From assembly GCA_903822175.1 (NCBI GenBank), contig CAIJOB010000028.1, forward strand, positions 1 through 64,000: a stretch of DNA of 64,000 nt, given 5' to 3'. Both the position numbers and the translations under genes were made by a program. This DNA comes from an uncultured Alphaproteobacteria bacterium. GTDB taxonomy: Bacteria > Pseudomonadota > Alphaproteobacteria > Caulobacterales > Caulobacteraceae. A model generated the notes under the pieces. It was not told the DNA's origin. It saw nothing but the letters and a program-made list of their open reading frames with translations, and searched no databases. Of this stretch, positions 26,200 through 34,546 are shown one piece after another. Within the stretch, counting starts at the first letter, position 1. Each line of letters opens with the position of its first letter.

Positions 26200-26329
26200 G
26201 CCGCCTCGCCAAAACGGGCGCCCAGACGGGTTACGGCGCCGATCTCACCCTTTCGGGCGATAGCTTCACCGCGCCGGCCCAGCCAGGCTTGCGGTCCTTA
26301 CCGACCCAGACGCGAAAGGCGCGCCTCGC

Positions 26330-26857
26330 ATGACCCGCACCATACTCATCTACGGCCTCTCCTCCGGCGCCGTGATCATCGCCGGCATCGGCGCCACCCT
26401 GGCGCTCGGCGGCCACTCCAGCGTCATCACCGGCTACCTGATCATGCTGGTCGCGCTCTCGACGATCCTGATCGCCGTCAAGCAGCACCGCGACCGCGAG
26501 CTCGGCGGGGTGATCAAGTTCATCCCCGCCTTCCTGATCGGCCTCGGCATCGCGCTGGCCGCCTCGTTCGCCTACGTGGTGATCTGGGAGATCTACCTGG
26601 CTGCCACCCACTACAGCTTCATGGAGAAGTACACAGACAGCATGCTGGCCGCCAAACGCGCCGCCGGCGTCACCGGCGCCGCCTACGCCAAGGCCGTCGC
26701 CCAGGCCGACGACATGCGCCGGCAATACGCCAACCCGCTCTACCGCCTGCCCGAGACCTTCGTGGAGATCTTCCCGGTCGGCCTGTTGGTCGCGCTCGTC
26801 AGCGCCGGTCTGCTGCGCAATCCGAAGTTCCTGCCCGCCCGGTCGCGGCCCTCTTGA
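26330..26857 (+). CDS. DUF4199 membrane protein
   Basis: 175 residues with four predicted membrane helices (about 5-26, 36-53, 64-88 and 143-163). The conserved DUF4199 core EIYLAATHYSFMEKYTDSM lies between the third and fourth helices. The family has no known activity and is frequent beside small LuxR/LytTR regulators in Bacteroidetes and alphaproteobacteria, as seen here. The ATG at 26330 follows GCGCCTCGC without a strong ribosome-binding site. Confidence 0.78.
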   Translation: MTRTILIYGLSSGAVIIAGIGATLALGGHSSVITGYLIMLVALSTILIAVKQHRDRELGGVIKFIPAFLIGLGIALAASFAYVVIWEIYLAATHYSFMEKYTDSMLAAKRAAGVTGAAYAKAVAQADDMRRQYANPLYRLPETFVEIFPVGLLVALVSAGLLRNPKFLPARSRPS

Positions 26858-26927
26858 AGCAAAGGTCTGGCCTGACACGGCAGCCGACGCCCGCCCGGGA
26901 CCCGAAGGCCCCGGGCTTGCGCAGGCC

Positions 26928-27476
26928 CTAAGCCGCCTTCGCGGCCTTGTGCGTCTTCAGATAGTCCAGCACCACTTCGGGGTTGGTCACCGTGTAGGGG
27001 TCGTCATCCTCGCCGGCGTCATTGATCCCCGGCTCTTCAAACCAGGCCTCGACCACCCCGTCGTCGACCACCATCACATAGCGCCAGCTGCGGTAGCCAA
27101 AGCCCAGGTGCTCCTTGTTGATCAGCATGCCCATGCGGCGGGTGAACGCGCCCGAGCCGTCCGGCAGGAACCGTATGTTCTTCACCCCCAGATGCCGCGC
27201 CCACTGATGCACCACGAAGGCGTCGTTGACGGTGACGCAGATCACCTCGTCCACGCCCGCGTCCTTGATCTCGGAATAGAGCCGGTCGAACGCCGGGCAC
27301 TGCTCGTTGGAACAGGTCGGCGTAAACGCGCCCGGCAGCGAGAACACCACCACCCGTTTGCCCTTGAACACGTCGTCGGTGGTGACGTCCTGCCAGCGGT
27401 AAGGATTGTCGCCACCCACGGCCTCGTCGCGCACGCGGGTCTTGAAGGTGACATCGGGAAGCTTCCGGCCTTGCAT
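26928..27476 (-). CDS. Peroxiredoxin, Prx5/AhpE-like family
   Basis: 182 residues. The peroxidatic site is PGAFTPTCSNEQCPAF with Cys55 preceded by the required Thr; a second Cys60 sits five residues later. The Prx5-type region WRYVMVVDDGVVEAWF is present. It reduces hydrogen peroxide and organic hydroperoxides in the cytosol, resolving either through Cys60 or glutathione/glutaredoxin. An ATAG-N7-CTAT palindrome lies about 100 bases upstream and could be an OxyR half-site. The start ATG (27476) is followed by MQGRKLPDVTF; longer starts are antisense to intergenic DNA. Confidence 0.9.
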   Translation of the reverse strand: MQGRKLPDVTFKTRVRDEAVGGDNPYRWQDVTTDDVFKGKRVVVFSLPGAFTPTCSNEQCPAFDRLYSEIKDAGVDEVICVTVNDAFVVHQWARHLGVKNIRFLPDGSGAFTRRMGMLINKEHLGFGYRSWRYVMVVDDGVVEAWFEEPGINDAGEDDDPYTVTNPEVVLDYLKTHKAAKAA

Positions 27477-27572
27477 TGATTTTTCCTGTCGAGGTTCTGC
27501 GCCCAAGGCGCCGTCGCCCCCTAAATGGGCGCGCGGCCCCCTCGGGTCCAATCGATCCCCTGAGGGATTTAG

Positions 27573-27587
27573 ATAGGAAAAATCTAT
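27573..27587. promoter_or_regulatory. OxyR-like half-site ATAG-N7-CTAT
   Basis: ATAG-GAAAAAT-CTAT is symmetric and matches half of the tandem OxyR recognition pattern. It lies upstream of the minus-strand peroxiredoxin (start 27476) and the plus-strand glycosyltransferase (27651). The second tandem copy is missing, so the call rests on one half-site and gene context. Confidence 0.25.
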
Positions 27588-27650
27588 GACCTCCTCGCGA
27601 AGCGGCGGGAGGTGACCCGCCCCGCCCAACCCGCTAGGTTCGCGGCACAC

Positions 27651-28694
27651 ATGAGCGTGCTGCACCTTCTGGGAACGGCCGGGGACGGCGGGGCGGAGAC
27701 CTACTTCGTCGACCTGGTCACCGCCTTGCGGCGCGCGGGCGTGGACGAGGCGTGCGCGATCCGCCGCCATGCCGGGCGCGAGGCCGCCCTGCGCGGAGCC
27801 GGTGTGCCGACCAAGGTGCTGGGCTTCGGCGGACCGCTCGACATCTTCACCCGCACCGCCGCCGCCGGCTACGCCCAGATCACCGGGACCAAGCTGGCGC
27901 TCGCCTGGATGAACCGCGCGGCGCGCCATACGCCCAAGGGGCCCTGGGCGCGCATCGGCCGGTTGGGCGGCTACTACAATCTCAAATACTACGCCGGCTT
28001 CGAGGAGCTGGTCGCCAACACCGAGGACATCGCCGAGTGGATCGTCGGCCAGGGCTGGCCGGCCGGCCGGGTGCGCCACATCCCCAACTTCGCCGCCGCG
28101 CCGCCGCCCCTCGCCGGAAATGGCGGCGCGCCCGCCGACCGCGCGAGCCTGGACACACCCGCTGACGCGCCCCTCCTGCTCGCCATGGGCCGGCTGCACG
28201 ACGCCAAGGCCCACGACATCAGCCTGCAGGCGCTCGCGCAGTCGCCCGACGCCTACCTGTGGATCGCCGGCGTCGGCCCCGAGGAGGCCAAGCTCCGAGC
28301 GCTGGCCGAGGCGCTCGGCGTCGCCGACCGCGTGCGGTTCCTCGGCTGGCGCACCGACCCCTCGGCGCTCTATCGCGCGGCGGATGTCTGCGTCTTCCCC
28401 TCGCGCTACGAGCCGCTGGGCAATGTGGTGATCCAGGCCTGGGCGCACGGCCTGCCGGTGGTCGCCGCCGCCAGCCAGGGCCCCGGCGCCCTGATCGAGG
28501 ACGGCCGCGACGGCATCCTAGTACCCGTCGACGACGCCGACGCGCTCGCCGCCGGCGTGCGCCGCATCCTCTCCGAGCCGAAACTCGCCGCCGGCTTCAC
28601 CCAGCGGGGCCTGGGCCGCGTCGCTGCGGAGTTCTCCGAGGCCGCCGTCGTCGCCCAGTGGAAGACGCTCTTCGCCGACTACGGAGCCGGCTGA
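27651..28694 (+). CDS. GT4-type glycosyltransferase
   Basis: 347 residues. GT-B fold: N-terminal MSVLHLLGTAGDGGAETYF and the C-terminal GT4 donor-site features ALYRAADVCVFPSRYEPLGNVVIQAWAHGLPVVA, with the conserved Glu in the RYEPLG loop. It transfers a sugar from a nucleotide donor, probably in surface polysaccharide or glycoconjugate synthesis. The ATG at 27651 is chosen since similarity starts there; an in-frame GTG at 27612 would add 13 unconserved residues. It is joined to asnB by TGATG (1-base overlap), so the two are co-translated. Confidence 0.88.
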   Translation: MSVLHLLGTAGDGGAETYFVDLVTALRRAGVDEACAIRRHAGREAALRGAGVPTKVLGFGGPLDIFTRTAAAGYAQITGTKLALAWMNRAARHTPKGPWARIGRLGGYYNLKYYAGFEELVANTEDIAEWIVGQGWPAGRVRHIPNFAAAPPPLAGNGGAPADRASLDTPADAPLLLAMGRLHDAKAHDISLQALAQSPDAYLWIAGVGPEEAKLRALAEALGVADRVRFLGWRTDPSALYRAADVCVFPSRYEPLGNVVIQAWAHGLPVVAAASQGPGALIEDGRDGILVPVDDADALAAGVRRILSEPKLAAGFTQRGLGRVAAEFSEAAVVAQWKTLFADYGAG

Positions 28695-30499
28695 TGTGCG
28701 GCATCGCCGGCCAGGTCGGCGGGAGCGATTCCCGCGTGGCCCAGATGATCGAGGCCCTCACCCACCGCGGCCCGGACGGCATCCGGGTGGAGGAAACGCC
28801 GGGCGCCGCCTTCGCCCACGCGCGCCTGTCGATCATCGACCTGGAGGGTGGCTGGCAGCCGATGCACGCCGCCGGCTCCACGGTCATCGGCAACGGCGAG
28901 ATCTACAACTACCTCGAACTGACGCGGGATCATCAGCTTACGGACGTTCTGACCACCGGCTCCGATTTCGAACCCCTGCTGCACCTCTACGCCCGCGAGG
29001 GCGAGGCCGCCTTCGCCCGCCTGCGCGGCATGTACGCGCTCTGCTTCATCGGCCACGACAGCCGCGCCTTCCTGGCCAGAGACCCCTTCGGCATCAAGCC
29101 GCTCTACATCATGGAACACGCCGGCGGCCTGGCCTTCGCTTCCGAACCCCGCGCCTTCTTCAAGGCCGGCCTGATGCAGACCGTCCTGGACGACGAAGCC
29201 GCCAAGGAACTCCTCGCCTTCAACTACACGTTGGGCGCCCGCACCCCGTTCCAAGGCCTCCGCCGCCTCGCCCCCGGCGAAGTCTGCGAAGTCCGCGACG
29301 GAAGGATCGTCTCGAACTACCGCCAACCCTGGCTCCCCAAAAACCTCCCCCGAGAATCGGGGGAGGGGGACCACAACGTGGTGGAGGGGGCGCTGCCGCC
29401 GCACGGCGCCCGCCTCGCCAAGCCCAACGCCCCCTCCACCGCTTCGCGGTCCCCCTCCCCCGTTTTCACGGGTGAGGTAAGCGATCTCCTGACCCAACTC
29501 GATCGGGTCCTCGAAAACTCGGTGATGGTCCACCAGCGCTCCGACGTCCCCTACGGACTCTTCCTCTCCGGCGGCATCGACAGCGCGGCCATCGCCACCC
29601 TGATGGCCCGCCTCAACGAGCGCCCGGTCACCGCCTACACCTGCGGCTTCGACGCAGCCGGCGCCGCTGACGAACGCGCCCAGGCCGAGCGCGTCGCCCG
29701 CGCGCTGAACCTCGACTGGCGCGAGACGACCTTCGGCGAGGAAGACTTCTGGCGGATCGCGCCGCAGGTCGCCTGGGCGCTGGACGACCCCACCGCCGAC
29801 TACGCGACGCTCCCCACCTACAAGCTCGCCGAGGCCGCCAAGGGCACGCTCACCGTCGTCCTCACCGGTGAAGGCGGCGACGAGCTGTTCGGCGGCTACG
29901 GCCGCTATCGCCGCGCGCTACGGCCGGCCTGGCTGGGCGGGCGGCCCGCCGAACCCCGCGGCGGCGGCGCGGCGGCGCTGGAGCGCTGGCGGGCGGAAGC
30001 CAAGGCCCCACCCGGCCTGACCCCCCTGCAGCAGGCCCAGTGGGCCGACATCCAGACCTGGCTCCCCAACGACCTGCTCCTAAAGCTCGATCGCTGCCTG
30101 ATGGCCCATGGCCTGGAGGGCCGTACGCCGTTCCTGGACCCAGAGGTCGCCGCCTTCGCCTTTCCCCTGCCCGACCGCATGAAGGTCCAGGGCCGCTACG
30201 GCAAATGGCTGCTCCGCAAATGGCTCGAACGCGCCTGTCCCGCCGCCGAGCCCTGGGCCCGCAAACAGGGCTTCACCGTGCCCGTCGAAGCCTGGATCGC
30301 GCCTCGCGCCGCCGACATCGCCCAGCGCCTGGGCGACATCGAAGCGGTCCGCCGCGTGAAGCCCGACGCGGCCGCCGCCTTCCAGGCCGGCGACCCGGGC
30401 GTCCGCTGGCCCCTGCTGTTCTTCGCCCTCTGGTCGCGCATCCACCTGGACGGTGCGAGCCCAACCGAGGCGCTCGCCAGCGTCGTGGGGACGGTCTAG
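28694..30499 (+). CDS. asnB: Glutamine-dependent asparagine synthetase-like amidotransferase with in-frame repeat insertion
   Basis: 601 residues. The class II amidotransferase starts MCGIAGQVGG with nucleophile Cys2; the C-terminal synthetase has the ATP-pyrophosphatase loop SGGIDS (292-297). It moves ammonia from glutamine to an aspartyl (or similar) carboxylate. Between the domains, residues about 216-262 (KNLPRESGEGDHNVVEG to VFTGEV) are encoded by a copy of the dispersed repeat family A, otherwise intergenic at 44943-45086; the reading frame stays open across it. Coupled to the glycosyltransferase upstream, so a glycoconjugate role is possible rather than asparagine supply. Excising the repeat would leave a length normal for AsnB. 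Confidence 0.9.
   Translation: MCGIAGQVGGSDSRVAQMIEALTHRGPDGIRVEETPGAAFAHARLSIIDLEGGWQPMHAAGSTVIGNGEIYNYLELTRDHQLTDVLTTGSDFEPLLHLYAREGEAAFARLRGMYALCFIGHDSRAFLARDPFGIKPLYIMEHAGGLAFASEPRAFFKAGLMQTVLDDEAAKELLAFNYTLGARTPFQGLRRLAPGEVCEVRDGRIVSNYRQPWLPKNLPRESGEGDHNVVEGALPPHGARLAKPNAPSTASRSPSPVFTGEVSDLLTQLDRVLENSVMVHQRSDVPYGLFLSGGIDSAAIATLMARLNERPVTAYTCGFDAAGAADERAQAERVARALNLDWRETTFGEEDFWRIAPQVAWALDDPTADYATLPTYKLAEAAKGTLTVVLTGEGGDELFGGYGRYRRALRPAWLGGRPAEPRGGGAAALERWRAEAKAPPGLTPLQQAQWADIQTWLPNDLLLKLDRCLMAHGLEGRTPFLDPEVAAFAFPLPDRMKVQGRYGKWLLRKWLERACPAAEPWARKQGFTVPVEAWIAPRAADIAQRLGDIEAVRRVKPDAAAAFQAGDPGVRWPLLFFALWSRIHLDGASPTEALASVVGTV
29337..29478. repeat. Dispersed palindromic repeat, family A copy 1 (inside asnB)
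   Basis: About 142 bases. Outer arms are AAAAACCTCCCCCGAG and CCCCCGTTTTCACGGGTGAGG; inner blocks GGGGGACCACAACGTGGTGG, GGCGCTGCCGCCGCAC and CGCCCCCTCCACCGCTTCG are shared almost base for base with the copy at 44943-45086. It is entirely coding here and does not break the frame. Confidence 0.9.
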
Positions 30500-30500
30500 C

Positions 30501-31136
30501 TCAGCGGAACTGCGACGGGTCGACCGCGTGGGCGAAGTAGACGATCTCGTGGTCGGGGAAGGCGTGCGGGTGTCCGGCGAAGCCCTGCTTCAGGCTGGTG
30601 ACGCGATAGTTGGTGCCGCCCGCCTGGGTGACGTCTGGCCCCTCGGACATCAGCTGGCCACGGCTCTTGGACGCGGGGCGGATGATCACGATGTGGCCCG
30701 GCTTGTCGTCCTTGTGGTTCCGGTAGGCGGCGACCACGAACGACCCCTGGTTGGCCTCCGCCTGCGCCGCGGCCGCGTCCGGCAAGCTTCGCCAGCCCTG
30801 GCGCAGCCCCTCGTTCCCAAGCCACTCATATTGCGCGTTGGCGAGCAGGGTCTGCGGATGCTCGGGTGGGCGCAGGATGTAGATCCCCGCGTGCATCGCC
30901 GCCGACGCCACAAAGGTCGAGCAGTGGGTGTGCTTGCCCTCGTTGGGCTCGGGCCGTCCGTCAGGCACGCCGGTCTTCCACGTCACATGCACCCCGGCCG
31001 GCCAGTTGTGCTCGACATCCAGCTGATCGATCATCTTGAACAGCGCCTCGGCCTGCGGCGTCGCCTCAGCCGCGAAGCTGGTCGTCGGTAACAGGGTCAG
31101 CACCGCCAACGCGGCCAGGACTTCACGTCTACGCAT
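30501..31136 (-). CDS. Secreted Cys/His protein, possibly NlpC/P60- or CHAP-like
   Basis: 211 residues. Sec (possibly Tat: MRRREVLAALAVL) signal peptide, cleaved near TSFAAEA. The pair HTHCSTFVASAAMHAG (Cys72) and KPGHIVIIRP (His148) has the order and spacing of papain-fold amidases (NlpC/P60, CHAP), which cut peptidoglycan peptides. I do not recognise a named family, so hydrolase activity is inference. The ATG at 31136 has GGAGGAACCGTG upstream; a GTG at 31139 is the alternative. Stop is directly next to the asnB stop (convergent). Confidence 0.65.
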   Translation of the reverse strand: MRRREVLAALAVLTLLPTTSFAAEATPQAEALFKMIDQLDVEHNWPAGVHVTWKTGVPDGRPEPNEGKHTHCSTFVASAAMHAGIYILRPPEHPQTLLANAQYEWLGNEGLRQGWRSLPDAAAAQAEANQGSFVVAAYRNHKDDKPGHIVIIRPASKSRGQLMSEGPDVTQAGGTNYRVTSLKQGFAGHPHAFPDHEIVYFAHAVDPSQFR

Positions 31137-31160
31137 CACGGTTCCTCCGGTTTTTTCGGG

Positions 31161-33098
31161 CTAGCGCGCCTTCATGGTGTTGTTCGAGCGGTCGGCGTCG
31201 GGCAGGCGGTGATCGGGGTCAATCGTCGCCTCCGCCACCGGTCCGCCGTCGATGGCGTAGGTGTGCTTGCCGGTCTGCATCCAGGTCTCCACGGGAATGC
31301 GGATGTTCAGCGTCTTGCCGTCCCGATAGGTGACCCGAAGCGTCGCCGGCAGCACCAGCTGGCCGCGGTTCTCCACCGTCACGGAAGCGGAGGGTTTCGC
31401 CGGGTCGTTGACGACGTCGGTCACCTCCATGTCGTGCGACCAGTTGTTGAGGAAATAGCCGCGCCAGAACCAGCTCAGGTCTTCGCCGCCGGCGCTCTCC
31501 ATCTCGCGGAAGAAGTCGCTGGGCTTGGGGTGCTTGTAAGCCCAGTCAGCGATGTACTTGCGGAACGCCGGATCGAACCGCTCCGGCCCCAGGATCTCCT
31601 CGCGCAATAGGGTGAGCCCGAAGGCGGCTTTGAAGTAGGTCACCGGGTGGCGGTACTTCTCGCGGATGGTGTCGGCGCGGCTCAGGATCACCGGCGCGTC
31701 CTGATCCTTGATCAGGGTGGCGATCTGGTCGGCGGGCGTGCCGCCCTTGGCGTCCGGCGCATATTCCCCGTCGCGCTTGGGGCCGTACTCGCCCTTGTTG
31801 AAGTCGTCGGACTCATAGACGTCGATGAAGGTGTTGAAGCCTTCGTCCATCCAGGCGTCGCGCCGCTCGTCCGACCCGACGATCATCGGGAACCAGCTGT
31901 GGCCGATCTCGTGGGCCGCGATGAAGAACAGCACGTTCGTCTTGTCCGGAATGCCGTCAAAGACGATGCCCGGATACTCCATCCCGGTCGCCGGCCCGGC
32001 CACATTGATCGCGTTCGGCCAGGGGTACGGGTACCAGCGCGTCGAGAACCGCTCGACGGCGTCCTTCATATATTCCGTCGACCGGCTCCAGGCCTCCTGC
32101 CCGACGCTTTCCGGCGGATAGACCGACTGCGCCATCGCCGTCTTGCCGTCCGGCAGATTGATCCTGGCGGCGTCCCACACGAACGCCCGGCTGGCCGTGA
32201 AGGCCACGTCGCGGGTCTTGTCCATGTGGAAGCGCCAGGTCTTGGTCGCTCCGTTCGCCGCCGGCGTCGCCGCCGCCTCGTCGGCCGTGCGGATCACCAC
32301 GGTCTTGTCGCTGGCCTGGGCCTTCGCCCACCGCGCCCGCTGCTCCCCGCTCAGCACCTCGCCCGCGTTCGTGAGCGCGCCCGACCCCGACACCAGCATG
32401 TCCGCCGGCACGGTCACCGCGTAGTCGAAGCTGCCGTATTCCAGGTAAAACTCGTTGGCCAGATAGGGCAGCGTGTCCCAGCCCCGCACGTCGTCGAACA
32501 CCTGAAGTCTCGGATACCATTGAGCTAAATCGTAGATGTCGCCCGACTTGTTCGGCTCCCACGCCATCCGCCCGCCGAACAGGCCGGGGATCGTGAAATG
32601 GTACTGCACCCGCACCGCGACCTTGCCGCCGGCCGCCTTCACCGCCGCCGGCAGATCGACGCGCATGCGGGTGTCGGAGATGACCGTGCTGACCGCCTTG
32701 CCGCCCACCGTGACCGCGTCGATCACATAGCCCGGCGTCGACTGGGCCGGATCGACCCGGCGCCCGCCCGACATGGCGTAGCCGCGGCTGTCCCGGCGGT
32801 AGAGGTTCTGGTCCATCTGGAACCAGAGGAAGCCCAAGGCCTCGGGGCTGTTGTTCGTGTAGGTCACCGTCTCGTCGCCGGTCAGCACATGGGCCTTGGT
32901 GTCGATGCTGGCCGCGATCGCGAAGTCTGCCCGGTTCTGCCAGTAGCCCGGCCCCGGCGTCCCGGACCCCGTCCGGATCGAGTTGGCCGGCGCCGGCAGC
33001 GTCAGCGGCCCGAAGGTCTTCAGGGGATCGTAGGTCTGGGCGTGAGTTGACCCCGCCAGGACAGTGATCGCGGCGGCGAGCAGAACAGCTAGGCGCAA
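31161..33098 (-). CDS. Secreted M1-family metallopeptidase (aminopeptidase N-like)
   Basis: 645 residues from a TTG start at 33098 with GGGGGATTCC before it. Signal peptide: LRLAVLLAAAITVLAGSTHAQ, cleaved at AQ-TYD. The zinc site HEIGHSWFPMIVGSDERRDAW gives His396, Glu397 and His400, with the third ligand Glu419 in MDEGFNTF. The gluzincin fold hydrolyses N-terminal residues of peptides; periplasmic. An N-terminal beta-sandwich (about 60-300) precedes the catalytic domain. A longer GTG/ATG start would translate repeat family E and adjoining DNA, and is unlikely. Confidence 0.87.
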   Translation of the reverse strand: MRLAVLLAAAITVLAGSTHAQTYDPLKTFGPLTLPAPANSIRTGSGTPGPGYWQNRADFAIAASIDTKAHVLTGDETVTYTNNSPEALGFLWFQMDQNLYRRDSRGYAMSGGRRVDPAQSTPGYVIDAVTVGGKAVSTVISDTRMRVDLPAAVKAAGGKVAVRVQYHFTIPGLFGGRMAWEPNKSGDIYDLAQWYPRLQVFDDVRGWDTLPYLANEFYLEYGSFDYAVTVPADMLVSGSGALTNAGEVLSGEQRARWAKAQASDKTVVIRTADEAAATPAANGATKTWRFHMDKTRDVAFTASRAFVWDAARINLPDGKTAMAQSVYPPESVGQEAWSRSTEYMKDAVERFSTRWYPYPWPNAINVAGPATGMEYPGIVFDGIPDKTNVLFFIAAHEIGHSWFPMIVGSDERRDAWMDEGFNTFIDVYESDDFNKGEYGPKRDGEYAPDAKGGTPADQIATLIKDQDAPVILSRADTIREKYRHPVTYFKAAFGLTLLREEILGPERFDPAFRKYIADWAYKHPKPSDFFREMESAGGEDLSWFWRGYFLNNWSHDMEVTDVVNDPAKPSASVTVENRGQLVLPATLRVTYRDGKTLNIRIPVETWMQTGKHTYAIDGGPVAEATIDPDHRLPDADRSNNTMKAR

Positions 33099-33135
33099 AG
33101 GAATCCCCCGAAGAGTTTGAGCGGGACACCATAGA

Positions 33136-33181
33136 ACTCCTCTCCCCCGCGAAGCGAGAGGGAGAGGGCAGGGAGAGGGCC
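33136..33181. repeat. Dispersed C-rich palindromic repeat, family E copy 2
   Basis: ACTCCTCTCCCCCGCG to GGGCAGGGAGAGGGCC, near-identical to the copy at 25-70. Its right end touches the stop codon of the FAD oxidoreductase (complement of 33181-33183), as copy 1 touches the TlpA-like gene, so both lie at the 3' end of a minus-strand gene. Confidence 0.65.
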
Positions 33182-34293
33182 TAAACCCCCAACCGCCCCG
33201 CCACCGCCTCGCCAATGGCCAGCGACGACGTCAGGCCCGGGCTCTCGATGCCGAACAGCGCCATCAAGCCCGGCAACCCATGCACCTCATCCCCATCCAG
33301 CTGGAAGTCCGGCTGCGGCTCATCAGGGCCGTGCAGCTTCGGCCGAATGCCGGCGTAGTCGGGGCTGAGCGCCTCCTCCGGCACGGCCGGCCAGAACTTG
33401 CGGATATAGTCGGCGAACACCCCACGCATGTTCGGGTCGACGCTGTAGTCGAGCGTGTCCACGTAGGTCAGGTCCGGCCCGAACACCGCCTGGCCGCCCA
33501 GGTCGCGGCGATAGTGGGTGCCCAGCGCGCCGTGGATCGGCGGCGGATAGATCAGGTGACTGAACGGCGCCTTGCCGACCAGCCGGAAGTACATCCCCTT
33601 GCCGTAGTGGCCCTTGGGGATCTTCGCGGCCGGAAAACCTTCGATGGTCGCCGCCACGTCCTGGGACGACAGGCCGGGCGCCGTCACCAGATAGCGGCAG
33701 GTCAGGCTCGCCGGCTCCGCGCCGCCGGCCCGCACCGTAAAACCGCCGCCGTCCAGCGCCGACGCGCCCTCGAACGGTGTCGCGGTCACCACCGCCCCGC
33801 CGCCGGCCTCGATCTCACCGCGCAGGGCCAGCATGTAGCCGTGGCTGTCGACAATTCCGCTCTGCGGCGAGACCAGGGCGCCGTAGCACTTCAGCTCCGG
33901 CTCCATGGCGATCGCCTGGGCGGCGCTGATCTGCGCCATGCCCTCGACGTCGTTCGCGCGCGCCTGCTCCAGGATACTCGCCAGCCGCGCCTCGTCCTCC
34001 GGCGCCGTCGCCACCACCAGCTTGCCGCAGCGATCGTAGTCCACGTGGTGCTTGTCGCAGAACGCATAGAGCGCGCGCCGGCCCTGCACACAGAACCGCG
34101 CCTTCAGGGACCCGGTCGGATAGTAGAGCCCGCCGTGCACCACCTCGGAATTGCGCGACGACACGCCCTGGCCGATGGCGCCTTCCTTCTCCAGCACGGC
34201 CACGCTCAAGCCCCGCCTGGTCAGCGCATAGCCGCAGGCCAGCCCCACCGCGCCCGCGCCCACGACCACCGCATCGAAATCGAACTCGGCCAT
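33181..34293 (-). CDS. FAD-dependent oxidoreductase (DAO family, L-2-hydroxyglutarate dehydrogenase-like)
   Basis: 370 residues. The N-terminal ADP-binding motif VVVGAGAVGLACGYALTRRG binds FAD; NSEVVHGGLYYPTGSLKARFC is a hallmark of L2HGDH/LhgO-type enzymes, which oxidise L-2-hydroxyglutarate to 2-oxoglutarate. Its C-terminal GIESPGLTSSLAIGEAVA is the usual FAD-contact closing strand. The substrate is inferred from these motifs only; a glycine or amino acid oxidase role is less likely. Start ATG at 34293 begins at conserved sequence. Confidence 0.85.
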   Translation of the reverse strand: MAEFDFDAVVVGAGAVGLACGYALTRRGLSVAVLEKEGAIGQGVSSRNSEVVHGGLYYPTGSLKARFCVQGRRALYAFCDKHHVDYDRCGKLVVATAPEDEARLASILEQARANDVEGMAQISAAQAIAMEPELKCYGALVSPQSGIVDSHGYMLALRGEIEAGGGAVVTATPFEGASALDGGGFTVRAGGAEPASLTCRYLVTAPGLSSQDVAATIEGFPAAKIPKGHYGKGMYFRLVGKAPFSHLIYPPPIHGALGTHYRRDLGGQAVFGPDLTYVDTLDYSVDPNMRGVFADYIRKFWPAVPEEALSPDYAGIRPKLHGPDEPQPDFQLDGDEVHGLPGLMALFGIESPGLTSSLAIGEAVAGRLGV

Positions 34294-34340
34294 GACTCCG
34301 GCCTAGCGCGTGTTCGGGCGAAGTGGAACTGGCAAAGAGC

Positions 34341-34494
34341 GAACCACGAACCCACACAAACGCACACAAACGCGGCGTGCGCGCCGCGAGCGCAGCTCGC
34401 CTTCTGATCCGAGGCAATGCCTATCGGAAGAAGGCCCTTCGGGCTTTCAAGCGGCAGGGCGCGTTCGTGTGCGTTTGTGTGGGTTCGTGGTTTC
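34341..34494. repeat. 154-bp element with about 34-bp inverted terminal arms
   Basis: Left arm begins GAACCACGAACCCACAC (34341-34374); the right arm ends GTGTGGGTTCGTGGTTTC (34460-34494). They are inverted copies with about three differences. The arms themselves contain ACGCACACAAACGC-type tandem repeats, and the centre holds further hairpins (GAGGCAATGCCTATC; GAAGGCCCTTCGGGCTTTC). No transposase is encoded. It fills the gap between the FAD oxidoreductase and the serine hydrolase. Confidence 0.8.
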
Positions 34495-34546
34495 AATCCT
34501 CGTCTCCGCAGGCGATAGCTGGCCGCCGAATCCGGGGAGACCTTCG

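Noticed and set aside
27612..27650. GTG at 27612 as start of the glycosyltransferase
   Set aside because: It would add 13 unconserved residues; GT4 similarity begins at the ATG 27651.
33099..33215. Longer N-terminus for the M1 peptidase
   Set aside because: It would translate repeat family E and give a non-signal, Pro/Arg-rich leader; the TTG at 33098 directly begins a signal peptide and has a purine-rich site upstream.
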